Assembly (NCBI GenBank): GCA_958299035.1
Contig: CATQJL010000112.1
Span: forward strand, 7,107,825-7,171,824
Source of the DNA: Cylicocyclus nassatus
Taxonomy: Eukaryota > Nematoda > Chromadorea > Rhabditida > Strongylidae
DNA length: 64,000 bases
Direction: 5' to 3'
The notes under the pieces were generated by a model. That model was not told the DNA's origin, ran no database searches, and saw only the letters and a list, made by a program, of their open reading frames with translations. Shown here one piece after another: positions 20,900 through 32,066 of the stretch (the stretch's first letter is position 1; each line of letters begins with the position of its first letter). Both the position numbers and the translations under genes were made by a program.

Positions 20900-21963
20900 T
20901 TTGATCTGCTTACAAAGGAAGGAAGGTGGGTCGAAGTGGCCTTTCAGAATGAGGTTGGTATCATCTTGTGGGGCTTCGAACGCTGATTTTAAATCTGCCT
21001 TCCTTATCTGCGGCGAGGTGTTATGAGGGTTTTTAGGGGGGCGGAAGTCGATACAAGTACATTCAAGGATAGCACACTCTTGTGTGCCGTCTGGTGTAGT
21101 GGTTAGTGTGGTGGTCTTGCAGGCAGAGGATCCCAGGTTCGAATCTCGTGGTGTAGTATGCCTTTTGCTGGTCTACAAAAAATTTGTATGAGCACGCGTA
21201 TCGTCTGTACATCACCTCTTCCTTCTTTAACTGCAAATCTCTTCAAAAAAAGTTTTATTACTCTATGTTTTCAAACGTCTATGTGCACTGATGAAAGGGG
21301 AGGACAATATGTTTGAAACATAGGCATTTTTCACAATAAGAGTAACGAATGAAGACTACTTCTGAAGAATCCGAATGGTCACAGTCTCCTGTCAAATTGG
21401 AAGGGGAGCAGTACTGTGCAGGCGTTTAAATATCTTCCGGATGTGCATCAAGGTAGCCGCTGGCGTACAGGAATAAGCTGAACATTGCCGAATATGTTGA
21501 CAACATGGTGACCTCTTACGTTCACCGAGGTGTTACGTAACAAATTGGTTCTTTTGATATTTCTACCTCCATTCAAATCGCCTGCAAAGCCTTCAGAGAA
21601 AGCAGTTGTTGCCTCGAGGTTCTGATAAAAGAAACAAGGGGTGGTGTATGGACACTGCCCATGTTCATGCAAAGTTTTTTTAGACCAGCAAAACGAAAAC
21701 CACGACTGGAGATTCGAGCCTGGGAGCCTCTACCTGCAAGACCATGACACTAGCCACTACACCAGACGGCACACATCGGTGTGCTGTCCTTGAATGTACT
21801 TGTATCGACTACTGCCCCCCTAAAAACCCTCCTAACTCCTCGCCCAAAAACGCGCCGCAGATAAGGAAGGCAGATTTGAATCAGCGTTCGAAGGCCTACA
21901 AGCTGATACCCACCTCATTCTGAAAGGCCACTTCGACCCACCTTCCTTCCCTTGTTAGATCAA
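20900..21963. repeat. Foldback of two tRNA-related repeats
   Basis: Inverted arms of about 250 bp (20900-21157 and 21709-21963) share GGAAGGTGGGTCGAAGTGGC, the GCACAC...GCCGTCTGGTGTAGTGG block and a tRNA-like end. In the left arm, TGGTGTAGTGGTTAG (A-box-like) lies near 21089 and GGTTCGAATCTC (B-box-like) near 21137. The 550-bp spacer is unrelated. Head-to-head placement of two copies, or a true foldback element, are both possible. Confidence 0.78.
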
Positions 21964-22601
21964 TGACAGACTTCCTCTGTAAGCTTGAATTTTTCAAAAC
22001 GATTCGGCCGCTGAACGTGAGGATAAGTTGAAGTGACTCAACGTAGGCTGTGGAAGCGGCTAAGGCTGGTAATACCCGAATACTAGCCATCAGTTTATCT
22101 ATTATGTCATGAAACAAGAGCAAAGCAGTACACTAATCCGTGAATACAATAGCTACAGTACTTTATACTGGATGTGGATTACTGATCGGGCAGGCATCAA
22201 CCTGGGGTCGCGGAGGGGAAGCTTGGGCAGCCAGTCGGCGTCTCTAGCTCGACTCCTCGAGACTCGGTAGGGGAGTTCCTTGGGTGCTTGCGGTGTACGT
22301 TATATACGACACTGCGGAATGCATGTCGTCCTCATATCTGGAACAGTTGATCTTATTCCCAAACATATCCTTATCTGTGTCTTATATCTTATTCTCATAA
22401 CATAAGTCTTTCGCGTGCGTTATGCGCCTACGCTTACATGTGGTTCTATGCAGGGAGATATTTCTTGAATTAAGTTGAGCAAAGCTGCATTTTAGATACA
22501 GAACTTTTGCTTGTTAATTCTTATACTCTAAAAGTTTTCTCATTAGTTTCAAAATTTTGCTTAGGTACAAACAGACTGTTTTACATGAAATGCCTACTTC
22601 A

Positions 22602-22974
22602 TCTTATATATGAAGCTAAATGTCTGTTTGTCTGTCTGTCTGTGCGGAATAGAAATTTTTATTTCTGAACCAATTTGGACCAAACTTTGCACACATATAC
22701 CTCGGGGCGGAGAGCGTCTCACAGGCTACTTTTGGTCATCGATCGATATCGATTTTATGGTTTTTTTTGCAAAGTTTGAGCTACAGGGCTGGGGGTTTTC
22801 AGAGGGAGGTAAGTGTACAGAAATCGTTGATAGAGAATTGGCATGTAGAAGTGGGTACAGATAAGGGTTGAACAGAAATCATTGGTAGAGAATTGGCATG
22901 TAGAAGTGGGTACTGGGAAAGGTTGAACAGAAATAGAAATGACAGGGCCGGGCGGAGCCGGGTAAGCCAACTAG
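22602..22974 (+). mobile_element. Nonautonomous Helitron, copy 2 (short)
   Basis: It begins A|TCTTATATATGAAGCTAA and ends GCCGGGTAAGCCAACTAG. The 3' flank is C rather than the expected T. A GGCGGAGCC hairpin lies just before the end. The interior carries a 55-bp tandem duplication. Confidence 0.82.
22817..22926. repeat. 55-bp tandem duplication inside Helitron
   Basis: Two 55-bp units (22817-22871 and 22872-22926) share AGAGAATTGGCATGTAGAAG and differ at a few positions. A partial third unit starts at 22927. Confidence 0.85.
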
Positions 22975-23578
22975 CATTTCATGATTGAAGCCAGCGTTTT
23001 GACGCACCACAAGATTTCACATTTTGTTTACAAGTCATTGCATTCATTGGCGATGAGCTAATAAGCTATTGCTTTACTCCCCGGTAACGAGAAAAGATAA
23101 TGATTCGTTCTCATCGACTTGCGACCGAGAAAGTTACCACCCTCAAATGTGCCAAGTATCCAGAGCGGGAGTATTGCGCAAAACTCCTCGAGAGATCTCG
23201 AGATTTCTCAACGGAGGCAACATGAATTAACAACGACTACTGTTTGATAAGTCTGATAATGAAGTTTTCAATCGTGACTGCATCGATGAAGATAATCTTG
23301 TGTGGAAAACGCGAATATGAATTCCGATATAGATTGCTCAAGAGACCCCTTAATCTAGACCCGCGTAGACTTTTACAAAGACGTTGGATGAGATTTTGTA
23401 CTCAATCAATTTTTATCTATTCTCAAATCCTACTGATTTCCTTCATTTTCGTATGGCGTCAAGTTTTCTGAGTTGTGATGATAGTTGCTAAAAGAAGTCT
23501 TGCGACAAAATATAAAAGACACATAGCGCTTTCTTCGAACGAGAATCAGCTACCACACTAATAAAAGTTGTGTTTCAG

Positions 23579-23662
23579 GCACGACAGCCCCACCGAATTT
23601 CCTCAAGTCTTAGATACCTGAAGACTAATGTCTCCTATCCACATTTCTGTAATCTTCGAAAT
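23579..23662 (+). CDS. Candidate exon, protein not recognised
   Basis: The acceptor is tgtgtttcag| and the donor CGAAAT|gtaagt, both strong. Phase 0 to 0 is the only fully open phase, encoding ARQPHRISSSLRYLKTNVSY then PHFCNLRN. It joins in phase to the candidate exon at 24394. Confidence 0.42.
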
Positions 23663-23740
23663 GTAAGTGAGTGGTCAAATAAAATGTTGTGGTCAAGCTT
23701 CCCAAAGTGTTTGTTGTTCCCTCGATGTCCACATTTATTA

Positions 23741-23952
23741 CCCTATTTCACGCGTATAAGACGCACCTTTTTCGATTTTTTAGTAGTGCCGCTCAGCCAC
23801 CTCGTGGTGTCTCAGAAAACGAGACTTATGCCGTACGACATTCTTAGGCAATATGCACTGTATATAGTTTTTTGGTCGTAAAGTCCTTCGGCATTTCTGT
23901 GCTGTTCGATTTTAGAAAAAAAATCATCCGCGTCCTATACGCGAAATTAGGG
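23741..23952. mobile_element. TA-flanked MITE, second copy of the 3599 family
   Basis: It aligns end to end with 3599-3815, for example CAGAAAACGAGACTTATGCC and TGTATATAGTTTTTTG in both. The ends are CCCTATTTCACGCGTATAAG and TACGCGAAATTAGGG. Flanks are TA on the left and TG on the right, a one-base decay of TA. Confidence 0.85.
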
Positions 23953-24231
23953 TGACCTTTGCTACGCATCTGGAGATTGAGAAAACTTCTCATGATTACA
24001 TGCGCATCCATCGTGTTATTTCATTAAAGTGAGATACCAGCGCATCTCAAAAAAATATCTTATTCATATGCAGCGTGTTCCAAAAACGTATACACTGTTT
24101 GATTTTATATTCTTTTGCATTAATGTTTGTTACGAATTACCTTGTGAAAGTGCTAACTGCTAGATTTACAGTATATCGCGAATCAGGATCTTTTCATTGC
24201 ATGGACGCCAGAATTTTGAATTTTTTTCTTA

Positions 24232-24279
24232 AACTTACAAGTCCAAAGTCCGCTACGCGGCACTTTGGACTTGCAAGTT
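24232..24279. other. 48-bp near-perfect hairpin
   Basis: An 18-bp stem (AACTTACAAGTCCAAAGT with ACTTTGGACTTGCAAGTT, one mismatch) plus an inner CCGC/GCGG pair closes on a 3-base loop. The mismatch would be a G-U wobble if transcribed from the minus strand. It may be a tiny foldback or an RNA hairpin. Confidence 0.6.
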
Positions 24280-24393
24280 AATGAAATATAAAGTTAATAG
24301 AAATTAAATCTTTGTGGCACTTGTCTGTCTCATATAGACCATTTTTTGCAACGTAAAATACGGCAACGAAGTATGTACTTTTCAACGCCTCAG

Positions 24394-24486
24394 CCCAAAG
24401 TGAATGCTGATAAGTTTAACGAAAAGTTTAGCTTTCGAGCGTTATCAAGCTGGCACATTCGAAATGTCTTACGTCTGGTTCCAAAG
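24394..24486 (+). CDS. Candidate exon, protein not recognised
   Basis: The acceptor is ttcaacgcctcag| and the donor CCAAAG|gtacga. In phase 0 to 0 it encodes PKVNADKFNEKFSFRALSSW then HIRNVLRLVPK. The same frame is open upstream to about 24346, so the start could lie earlier. Confidence 0.4.
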
Positions 24487-24489
24487 GTA

Positions 24490-26082
24490 CGAAAAAGTTG
24501 CTGTGTGATAACCACTGTGATCTTTATCGGACTGATGTAAATGCCATCGCCATTAATAATATCCCATTTTCACAACTGCATGTTTAGAAACGACTCCATA
24601 CATTCTAGCAAAATCTACAAGTTTATATGCAATAGCAGGCTTTGCAAAAAGGTTGTCAGTCACTGAGGCATCTACTCCTTCCATTTGAGTTTGTTAGCAT
24701 TATTGCGAAAGTTCCCAAAAGTGCACTCTCTTAACTGGGCTGCTTTCTAGTTGTTGTGTATCATACGAACATTGCTGGTGAGTCGAGACGGAGACTTAAT
24801 TCAATGATCGTCTATTCTCTATGCCATGGGGCTTAACTCCACCGGATGAGGCGTACTTAACATAGGATGGCGATCCTTCCTCATTTTCATACTTTTTATA
24901 CATGACTGCGGCCCAATGTCTTTCAGGTGCGAAATTATACAACGCCGCGTGTTGCCTTGCACCAAAATAAATATATTTACTGGCCAAGAAGCAGAGCGAA
25001 GCGTTTACCAAAATGACTCTCCAAACGCTAAGACTCTGATAATAAGGGTGTACGCTTTTTTGGACATTTACTTGTAAATTTATGGAGAATAAACTCTGCA
25101 ATGTAAAAACAGTCAGCATTAAACTCTGCAATGTAAAAACAGTCAGCATTGTGGAAGTAACTTTTAAACGGGGTAACCTTTATTTCATCCCGCTTCCCCT
25201 CCTTTTCACGCACATGAGTGTTCAAAGCGCGACCTGGGTAAGCTACAACTTGTAGCAATCACTTCAATATGATTGTACTTCATGCGCATCTTAGCTAAGA
25301 GGCCGGCGAACCACGGTAATCTATGACAGTCTCACACATTGAGAGAAATTCTTATCCATTGAAGGGCAACATTGAGATTTCCACCAAAGAAGCTAAACAG
25401 CAAACGTTTGAGGAATGAGAAAACAAAGTTGATTTAAGTATGTATAAAAAGGAGAAATGAGCGTGCTTTAGCGAATAGAATAGCACGTACAATAAGATTG
25501 ACATGAAGCTGTTGGCAGAAAACGATTCAGCCAAATTTTTGGATATTATCTCGATTTTATTGATGTTTCATATCTTACAGCATGCTGTTTCTTGAGCACG
25601 GATAGTTGCGGATGTGGAAACACAAAATTTAAGGAAGGAAAAAGAATTGATTATGATAACAGGCGTGCCTTTTCGAACTCATGTGAGGAACAGTGATTTA
25701 GGAGGCTTAATAGAAATCGTGTCTTCAAATTTTAGCCCTATTATGGCTGCTAAAAAATGCGCTCTTTTCTTCTAAAATTTTGATTTTTAAGTAATTCAAA
25801 TCTTCTCAAATTGCGGATCGCGTACTACAGGCATCAACAAGGGTAACAGAATCATAAGAATCATAGACAATAACGGCAGGACGAGAAGGATTTTAGGAAA
25901 TTGAAAGCAATGTTAGCCTGAAAACAAAACAAAACAAGCCAAAAACTCTTGTGCTGGACTAGTCGAAGTCGCTGATTTGAATACGAAGTTTGCTCTTCAC
26001 TGTAGTGCTTCTTTCATAAATTATCTCAGGTTTAGGGCAACAACTGTTATTCAAATGTTCGTCAGAATTGTGATTACATCAC
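24490..26082. other. No supported gene; one short tandem repeat
   Basis: AT-rich intergenic or intronic sequence with only chance open stretches on both strands. It contains a perfect 30-bp tandem duplication, described separately. Confidence 0.4.
25091..25150. repeat. Perfect 30-bp tandem duplication
   Basis: The unit beginning AAACTCTGCAATGTAAAAAC occurs twice, at 25091-25120 and 25121-25150, with no difference, so the duplication is likely recent. Confidence 0.95.
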
Positions 26083-26085
26083 TAA

Positions 26086-27743
26086 GGCCCGTATGCACGT
26101 ACATCCCCGCGGGGAGGGGATGTGCGCTTAACCACTGAAATGATCTCCGTTGGGGCTCCCCTCACTTTCCCACGCGGACCCCCGTATACACAAAGGAAAT
26201 ACCGGGGAGGGGATGCCTGGAAGTAGGGGAAGGGAATCCCCTTATGCAGAAGGGGGATCGAGCGGGGAAATCATTTCGCTTCCGCTTTTTGTGGTAATTA
26301 CTCCTCTTTTCTCATCTTTTGGTAGCTACTCGCCTCCAGCAAGTCATCGGCAATACTTTAGTCGTTGCGGAATGCCATCTCCCGTGATCAAAAAAATTTC
26401 CTATGCATAATATATTTCTGCTGTTTTCATTTATGTTGCTCACTTTCGCTAATGCTGCACATTTCAGCGTAAAAGTGTTCAAAGAAGTCATGATGTCTTT
26501 ACAGTGAATGAGTAGAATATGTTATGCTGCCGAAAAGGAGGGGGGGGGGGGGAGGAGAGGGTGCCGCAGACATTCAAACTAGAATTTCCACACATAAAAG
26601 GAATTGCAAATCGTGCTAGCTTTTCATGGAAGCTGTAGCTATTAGCGACATGCCGTCCATTCCTTCAAGGGAATGATCCCCAGCGGCCGTCCCTGCTATG
26701 TGCGAGGGGAATGCTGGGGAAGGGATCACTTTCCAGGGGATCACTACTCAGAATTAGGCAAATCTGCTATTTTCTAGATTTTTCCAAAGCAGCTTATATC
26801 AAATGAACAAGGTAAGAGCAATATATCATGTAATACGATAATTACAATGTATTTGATCAGCCTATCTGGCTAAAACTACTGTGTCATTTGAAAAATGCGC
26901 AAATTTCTTGAATGATCAAGAACTCCTACAGATGTTCGAAAATGGCAGCTATTATTGCTTGGGTTTCTTTTCAAAAGGGGAATTTAGAAAAGAGACAAGA
27001 TTGCAGGCTACAGGTCGCTGAGAGGGAAAACCGGCTTCCAAAGAAAATCTTTTATCAAATTGAACGAATTGCTTGGTAATAGTTGATTAAAACCAGTATT
27101 CGCTTCTCTGGCATGATCTACACCATCGAACCCCTACTCCGTTGCAAGGGATGTCGATTCCCTCCCCCGCGCTGTTGAGCTACATTCGTGCATGCGGGGA
27201 GGGGAGGGGAAGGGGTCCCCACCAGGGTCCGCCCCGTCGATATCCCTGAAGTCAAATACCGAACTTGTGGCAGCGAAAGAGTACCGCAAAGAAATGGCTA
27301 GCCAGCGTTGGAAAAACCACAGAAACTACAAAACTGCACACTCATGAACATTATACTACGACAACAAATATAAGAAACCCTTAAAACCGTAATAGGGAAA
27401 AGAAGAAGACAGCGACGGGGAGAGATACAATGGGAAGGGTGAAAGGAGAGAAAAAGAAGACTGAAAAAAGGAACAAAGGCACTCGAAATCACTATTCTTG
27501 TGTATTTCATCCCAAAAGCTATTTAGCACACAAACATGGCTGAAAATAGCTTTTTTGGCGAGATGTTCAGGTAGCCGCGCGCTAGATGCGACTACCGCAA
27601 TGACACCCTCCCCGCTGTGGGTGCAGGGAAGGGGATAGCTCCCTTCCCCTCTGGCATAGCGTGGTTCAATAAAGGGGATCGCCCCCCCCCCTGGGGATCT
27701 AGCTCCCTCCCCTCCCCAGCGGGGACGTACGTGCATACGGGCC
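26086..27743. mobile_element. 1658-bp TAA-flanked element, PIF/Harbinger-like ends
   Basis: The terminal inverted repeats read GGCCCGTATGCACGTACATC on the left and, as complement, GGCCCGTATGCACGTACGTC on the right. TAA flanks both (26083-26085 and 27744-27746). A 3-bp T-A duplication and GGCC start fit PIF/Harbinger. The ends are unusually C/G-rich, with repeated CCCCTCCCC words, and similar GC-rich blocks recur inside at about 26660-26750 and 27125-27240. No transposase is visible. Confidence 0.8.
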
Positions 27744-27867
27744 TAAAAAAGCTTGGAAATGGAAAAGCAGTGTAGAAACTGGCACGCCTGAAAACCTTGT
27801 TACACAGATTTCCAGATTTTTTGGAATTTTTTCTCCATAAACGCCTGATCCACAGTGGCGCTTTATG

Positions 27868-28042
27868 CCGAAAGTTCCTATCGTACTTCTACAGTAATGA
27901 AGAGAGATTGATAATTCGGTCCATACAGTAAATCTAAGTTGAACCTCGCTCTACAAAATGTTACCTCAAGCTCGGCAAAAGACATGAAATCAAGAGAGTT
28001 ATTAACAATCAAACAGTGTTCATTTTTTGGGACACCTTGTAC
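27868..28042. mobile_element. Half copy of the CAGGGTGTCCC mariner-like MITE
   Basis: It matches the right half of the element at 32067-32742, including AAGTTGAACCTCGCTCTACA and the end AACAGTGTTCA...GGGACACC. No left half is present. Confidence 0.7.
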
Positions 28043-28181
28043 AGTCAGCATACAGTCCAGTAGATTTCCTCCTTAATATAGTGTTCCCGCAGACGCGACA
28101 ACGCTTGGGCGTCAACAACTGCCATTGTCAGTTTCCGCCAGTGTTTTCTAGCATTTTCTTTGCTTATTCTCTGCTTTTTAG

Positions 28182-28211
28182 GTACCTTCGTCGCTGATAA
28201 AGGAGAAAAGG
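28182..28211 (+). CDS. 30-base candidate exon
   Basis: The acceptor ctgcttttt-ag| and donor AAAAGG|gtaagt are strong. Phase 0 gives VPSSLIKEKR. Phase 1 is also open and gives TFVADKGEK, so the frame depends on the unseen neighbours. Confidence 0.3.
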
Positions 28212-29317
28212 GTAAGTTAGAGGGTAACTTCTGCTTTCTGAATAATTATGTCATTGCTTAATCTCAGATATCTAGGTAGAGCCACGTCGCATCAGTATTG
28301 TGCGTGATTTTTGTCACTTCCATGCCTCTTACTTCTTGTGAAGTATTCTTTTGAACGCTAGTAGGCTTCTGCGTTTCAATTATTGCATTTATCACACATA
28401 CTCGATTAAATGCTGTTTTCTTGGAGGTGAAAGCCGTAATTGCTACAAGCCAAGCCAACTAGCGTTCAAAGAACTGCTTCGCAAGAAGAGAGAGGCAACA
28501 AGTGAGAAAAGCAAATGAGAAAAAATACACATAGAACTGACGCGACGAGCTTCCACGTAAATACCTGAGAATAGCGATATTATAACTACTCAGAAAACAG
28601 AAACTACTCTTTTAACTTACGCTTTTCTTTTTTATCAGCAGCGAATTTTCTGAAAAGCAAAGACTAAGTAAAGGAAACATTAGAAAACACTGCTTGGAAA
28701 CTCGCAATGACAGTTGTTGAAGCCCAAGGGTTGTCGCATCTGCAAGGATACTATATTAAGCAGAAAGTCTACTCGACTGTAGTTCCCAACTTACAAAAGC
28801 AAATTTTCTACAATTTGCTAGTTTCGAATGCTCATATCTCAGCGGTTACTATTAACGATAGGGTGCAGGAAACGCACTGTTGGAAAGAGGAAAAGGCTCT
28901 CGAATGAAATACCCTCGGAATTTGAGAACTTCTTTGAAAAAATTGGTCTGAAATGAGTTGAGGCTAACGATTGAGGCTCCGCTTTTCCTACGCTCGCCCT
29001 GGGAAAGTGATCAGAGAGCATGTCGCGGAAGAGATGCGGAGTCCAGCGCGGGAGTATAGATGCTGACGCAAGCGACACTGCGTTTGATAAGCCCTATACA
29101 TGACGAGCCATGTTTTCAATGTCTACTTGGGCTAGACATTTCTAAGAATTTTTATGCAAGGATGTATGTGATGTGATTCGAGTAGTATACATATATACAA
29201 ACTCCGCCCGCTCAAGCAAAAAGGCGAGAAATTGCACGAAATGTCAAGGTAGCAGCTTCGGAAAGTAGGAGAAGCTTACCTATGACCGGCGTACTTGCAT
29301 GGCGGAGGGCATTGGGT
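28212..29317. other. No supported gene
   Basis: AT-rich sequence. An acceptor-like tttttatcag near 28640 precedes a short open stretch with a stop near 28717, but no partner exon in the needed phase was found. Confidence 0.3.
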
Positions 29318-29321
29318 TTAA

Positions 29322-29984
29322 AGGCACCGTCCATCCTAAGTTGAGGGTGTTGAGTTTTTGGCAGCTTATAATAATAGGGCTCCCTATCAATCCAATGCCC
29401 AAGTCGCGGCGCAAATGCCGCTTCGGAATCGAGAAAATCGCTTCGGAATAGCAAAGATGCACGAGGACCCCCACCCATGCCCGCCCATTTGTGCCCTCCC
29501 ATCTAATCACCGTTCCGGAAAGCCAACCTGTGGGGCCTCCGGAACGGGGATTGTCGGGATCATAGTTGCGATAGGAGGAGTGATGGATCTTACCCCCTTC
29601 ACTTTGAGGCCAAACTCCCGATGACCCCCTTCACCTGGGCTGAGATTGGTATTTTACTCTGAGAATATGATGAAAATCGTTATTAAAAGGTTTTAGCATG
29701 AAGTCGAGAACCCGCGAAAATCCCAAAAATCCCCATTTCGGAGAAGGCCGGAATGAGGATTTCTAACCGGCCCACAGGCCGGCTTTCCAGAACGGTGATT
29801 GGATGAGCGTGCACAAATGGGCGAGCATGGATGGGGGTCCTCGTGCATTTTTGCTATTCCGAAGCGATTTTCTCGCTTCCGAAGTAGCATTTTGCGCCGC
29901 GACTTGGGCATTGGCTTGATAGGAGGTCCTACTGTTATATGCTGTCAAAAGTTCAACACTCTATACTTAAGGTGGACGGAACCT
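29322..29984. mobile_element. TTAA-type MITE, copy 3 (long)
   Basis: It begins AGGCACCGTCCATCC and ends GGTGGACGGAACCT, flanked by TTAA (29318-29321) and GTAA (29985-29988). At 663 bp it is the longest copy. About 190 bp at each end are inverted copies of each other, for example CCCAAGTCGCGGCGCAAAATG-like text near 29398 and its complement near 29888. Confidence 0.82.
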
Positions 29985-30304
29985 GTAAAACATAGAAAAT
30001 GCTCGCAGCGAGCGCATCGGATAAAGAATAAATCTTTGCAGGGCTTTCTCGCACTCATTCAGTAAGTCACGCCAAAAACAGTGTTGTACTGGGGTTTGGA
30101 TTTGACCAGGATGCTCATCAAGTAGCCTGCTTCATAACACGGTTTTGTTCGTGTAAATTTATTTAAATTATGATTAATAGATACATTTTAGGCAAACAGT
30201 AAATATTTCTCCTAATTTTCCATATTTTCTGAGGAAGAGGTCATGCATTTACTTCGAAGATGCCTAATTTTGAAAAGAAGATTAATTGAGGCAGTGCAAA
30301 ACTA

Positions 30305-30558
30305 AAAATCACGAAAGGATTTGAACCTACACCTGCATCAGCTTATGAGGCTATCGCTCTAACCACTACACCACAAGTATCTGGCGCTCCGATCTTATTT
30401 CCCTCAGGCTGCCAAACTTGGCTCGAAAATCCTTCATAACTCCTTTCAGAGAAACGATTAGCAGAAGCGGAAGTCAGATTAGAAATCAGCGTTTCGAGAC
30501 GAATATAACATATACAACTCATCTTAAAAGGCCACGGACACTAAGTATCGTTTCCTTG
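30305..30558 (-). repeat. tRNA-related interspersed repeat, complete downstream module
   Basis: On the minus strand the body, which matches 9555-9790, is followed by TGGTGTAGTGGTTAGAG (A-box-like) and then GGTTCAAATCC (B-box-like) 30-40 bases later. The tRNA-like part therefore lies downstream of the body, not at the 5' end as in a standard tRNA-derived SINE. No mature tRNA with a normal acceptor stem could be drawn. Confidence 0.72.
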
Positions 30559-30781
30559 TAAGTAGTCGAGACTTTCTTGAGTATAGGCATAAGTGCTCTA
30601 CGTGTGCTTACAGGTGAAGTAGGAAGATAAGAAATAAAATCACAGGTATCTTTTGCAAAATTAACTTTAAATGCAACATCAACAAAATATTCAATTTATT
30701 GAATAAATAAATCAACTTCAAATAATGCGTTATAACCAAAAAACTCAGACTTTTGAATTAATAAAAAGCATCAAATACAAG

Positions 30782-31789
30782 GGAAGCTACCTAACTTAGC
30801 TCAGCCTTTTGGCGAAGGACATATACGATCTGAATCAGCTTCAAACTCTGATTCCAAATATGCTATTCCTAGCTGCCACTATAGTTAGCACCGAATATTC
30901 GTGTTCGAATAATTTATTCGAAGTATTCGACTATTCGAATATTCGAATAGTCGAATAAATGAGAAAGGCCTATATTCGAATAATTCGTTCATTCGACGAT
31001 TTCGAAAAATGACTTATTCAAATATTCGTTCATTCGACGAGTTTTGAATAAAGCTTATTCGAATATTTATTCATTCGAGTAGTTTTAAAAGATAGTTATT
31101 CGAATATTCGAATATTCGAATATTGCATTCAAATATTCGAATAATATTCGAACATTTATTCGAAGTTAGTTGAATATTCGTATTCGCTCAGCAGCATTTT
31201 GGAATGTGCCAATATTCGAATATTCAAATTCGAATAAAATGAAAATCGAAAGTCGAATAATATTCGTTCATTCGAAGAATTTTCGAAAATCAAATATTCG
31301 ATATTCATTCGTTCGAAAAATTTTCGAAAATCAATTAATCGATGTTCATTCGTTCGAAAAAATTTTAAAAATTGATTATTCGATATTCGTTCATTCGGCG
31401 AAAATTTTTGTTCGTTAAACTATGGCTGCCACGCACCATTCCAAAGCGAGTTATGGACTTTTTCCTGCGCAAAATTGGCATGCTCATCAATCAGTGGCAT
31501 CACGTTATCATCGTTTAAGTGCTGATACACCTGCGTTAAGCGTCTTTTAGTGAGAAAGATTGGATTTGTACTACTTCGATACCTCAGCACCTTTTTCTTG
31601 CAAAACTTTTATCTACAGGCAGTCTTCTCATGTTCAGTAGTATGCCAATTTTGCGCAGGAAAATGCCCATAACTCGCTTCGGAATGGCGCGTGGCAGCTA
31701 GAAATAGCATATTTGGAATCAGCTTTTAAAGCTGATTCAGAATATATATGTCACTTGCCAAAAGGCCGAGCTAAGTTAGGTAGCTTTCC
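30782..31789. repeat. Foldback element interrupted by an hAT-like MITE
   Basis: The ends GGAAGCTACCTAACTTAGCT and its complement near 31770-31789 start a long inverted repeat. The left arm reads CTGATTCCAAATATGCTATT...GCTGCCAC, then, after the inserted MITE, continues GCACCATTCC(A/G)AAGCGAG. The right arm at 31625-31789 is the uninterrupted complement. A diverged relative may lie at about 50100-50490. Confidence 0.85.
30880..31424 (+). mobile_element. TTCGAA-rich hAT-like MITE, copy 1
   Basis: The 545-bp element consists almost wholly of AATATTCG/TTCGAATA-type words. An 8-bp duplication, GCTGCCAC, flanks it (30872-30879 and 31425-31432). The ends are TATAGTTAGCACCG and ...TTCGTTAAACTATG, imperfect inverted repeats. 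An 8-bp duplication is the hallmark of hAT transposases. The second copy is at 52113-52720 in inverse orientation. Confidence 0.88.
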
Positions 31790-32064
31790 TTATTAGAGGA
31801 TAACATATGTAAAGGGGGCATTGTTGTGCATTTCCATGTTTTTATAAGAGCTTTGAGGCAGTATTCATGAGAGGGTAGATTTATGCAAAGCCAACGTTCC
31901 TTTAATCAAACTTAAAGTCTTGGTAATGAATTAGTCTTTTTTCTGGATCGATTCATATTTAATTTTTGTTTTGAATTTTCAAACAAAACATTCTGCAAGG
32001 AAGTTGTTTGGCCTGACTATCCATACTAAAAAAAATGATGAAAACAGACAATTGAATTTATATA
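31790..32064. other. No supported feature
   Basis: AT-rich spacer between the foldback and the mariner-like MITE. Confidence 0.4.
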
Positions 32065-32066
32065 TA

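Noticed and set aside
21084..21157. Functional tRNA gene
   Set aside because: A- and B-box-like text is present, but no 7-bp acceptor stem or clean anticodon arm could be drawn, and the module recurs inside a repeat family.
22990..23470. Host exon or gag-like coding region
   Set aside because: Two different frames look equally protein-like over the same bases and neither has good splice borders, so the impression is not evidence.
26778..26811. Candidate exon with good splice sites (IFPKQLISNEQ)
   Set aside because: It lies inside the 1.66-kb TAA-flanked element and its length would shift the phase of the neighbouring candidates.
30880..31424. Regularly repeated TTCGAATA words resembling a CRISPR array or satellite
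   Set aside because: No fixed repeat-spacer pattern. The block has defined ends and an 8-bp target duplication, so it is a mobile element.
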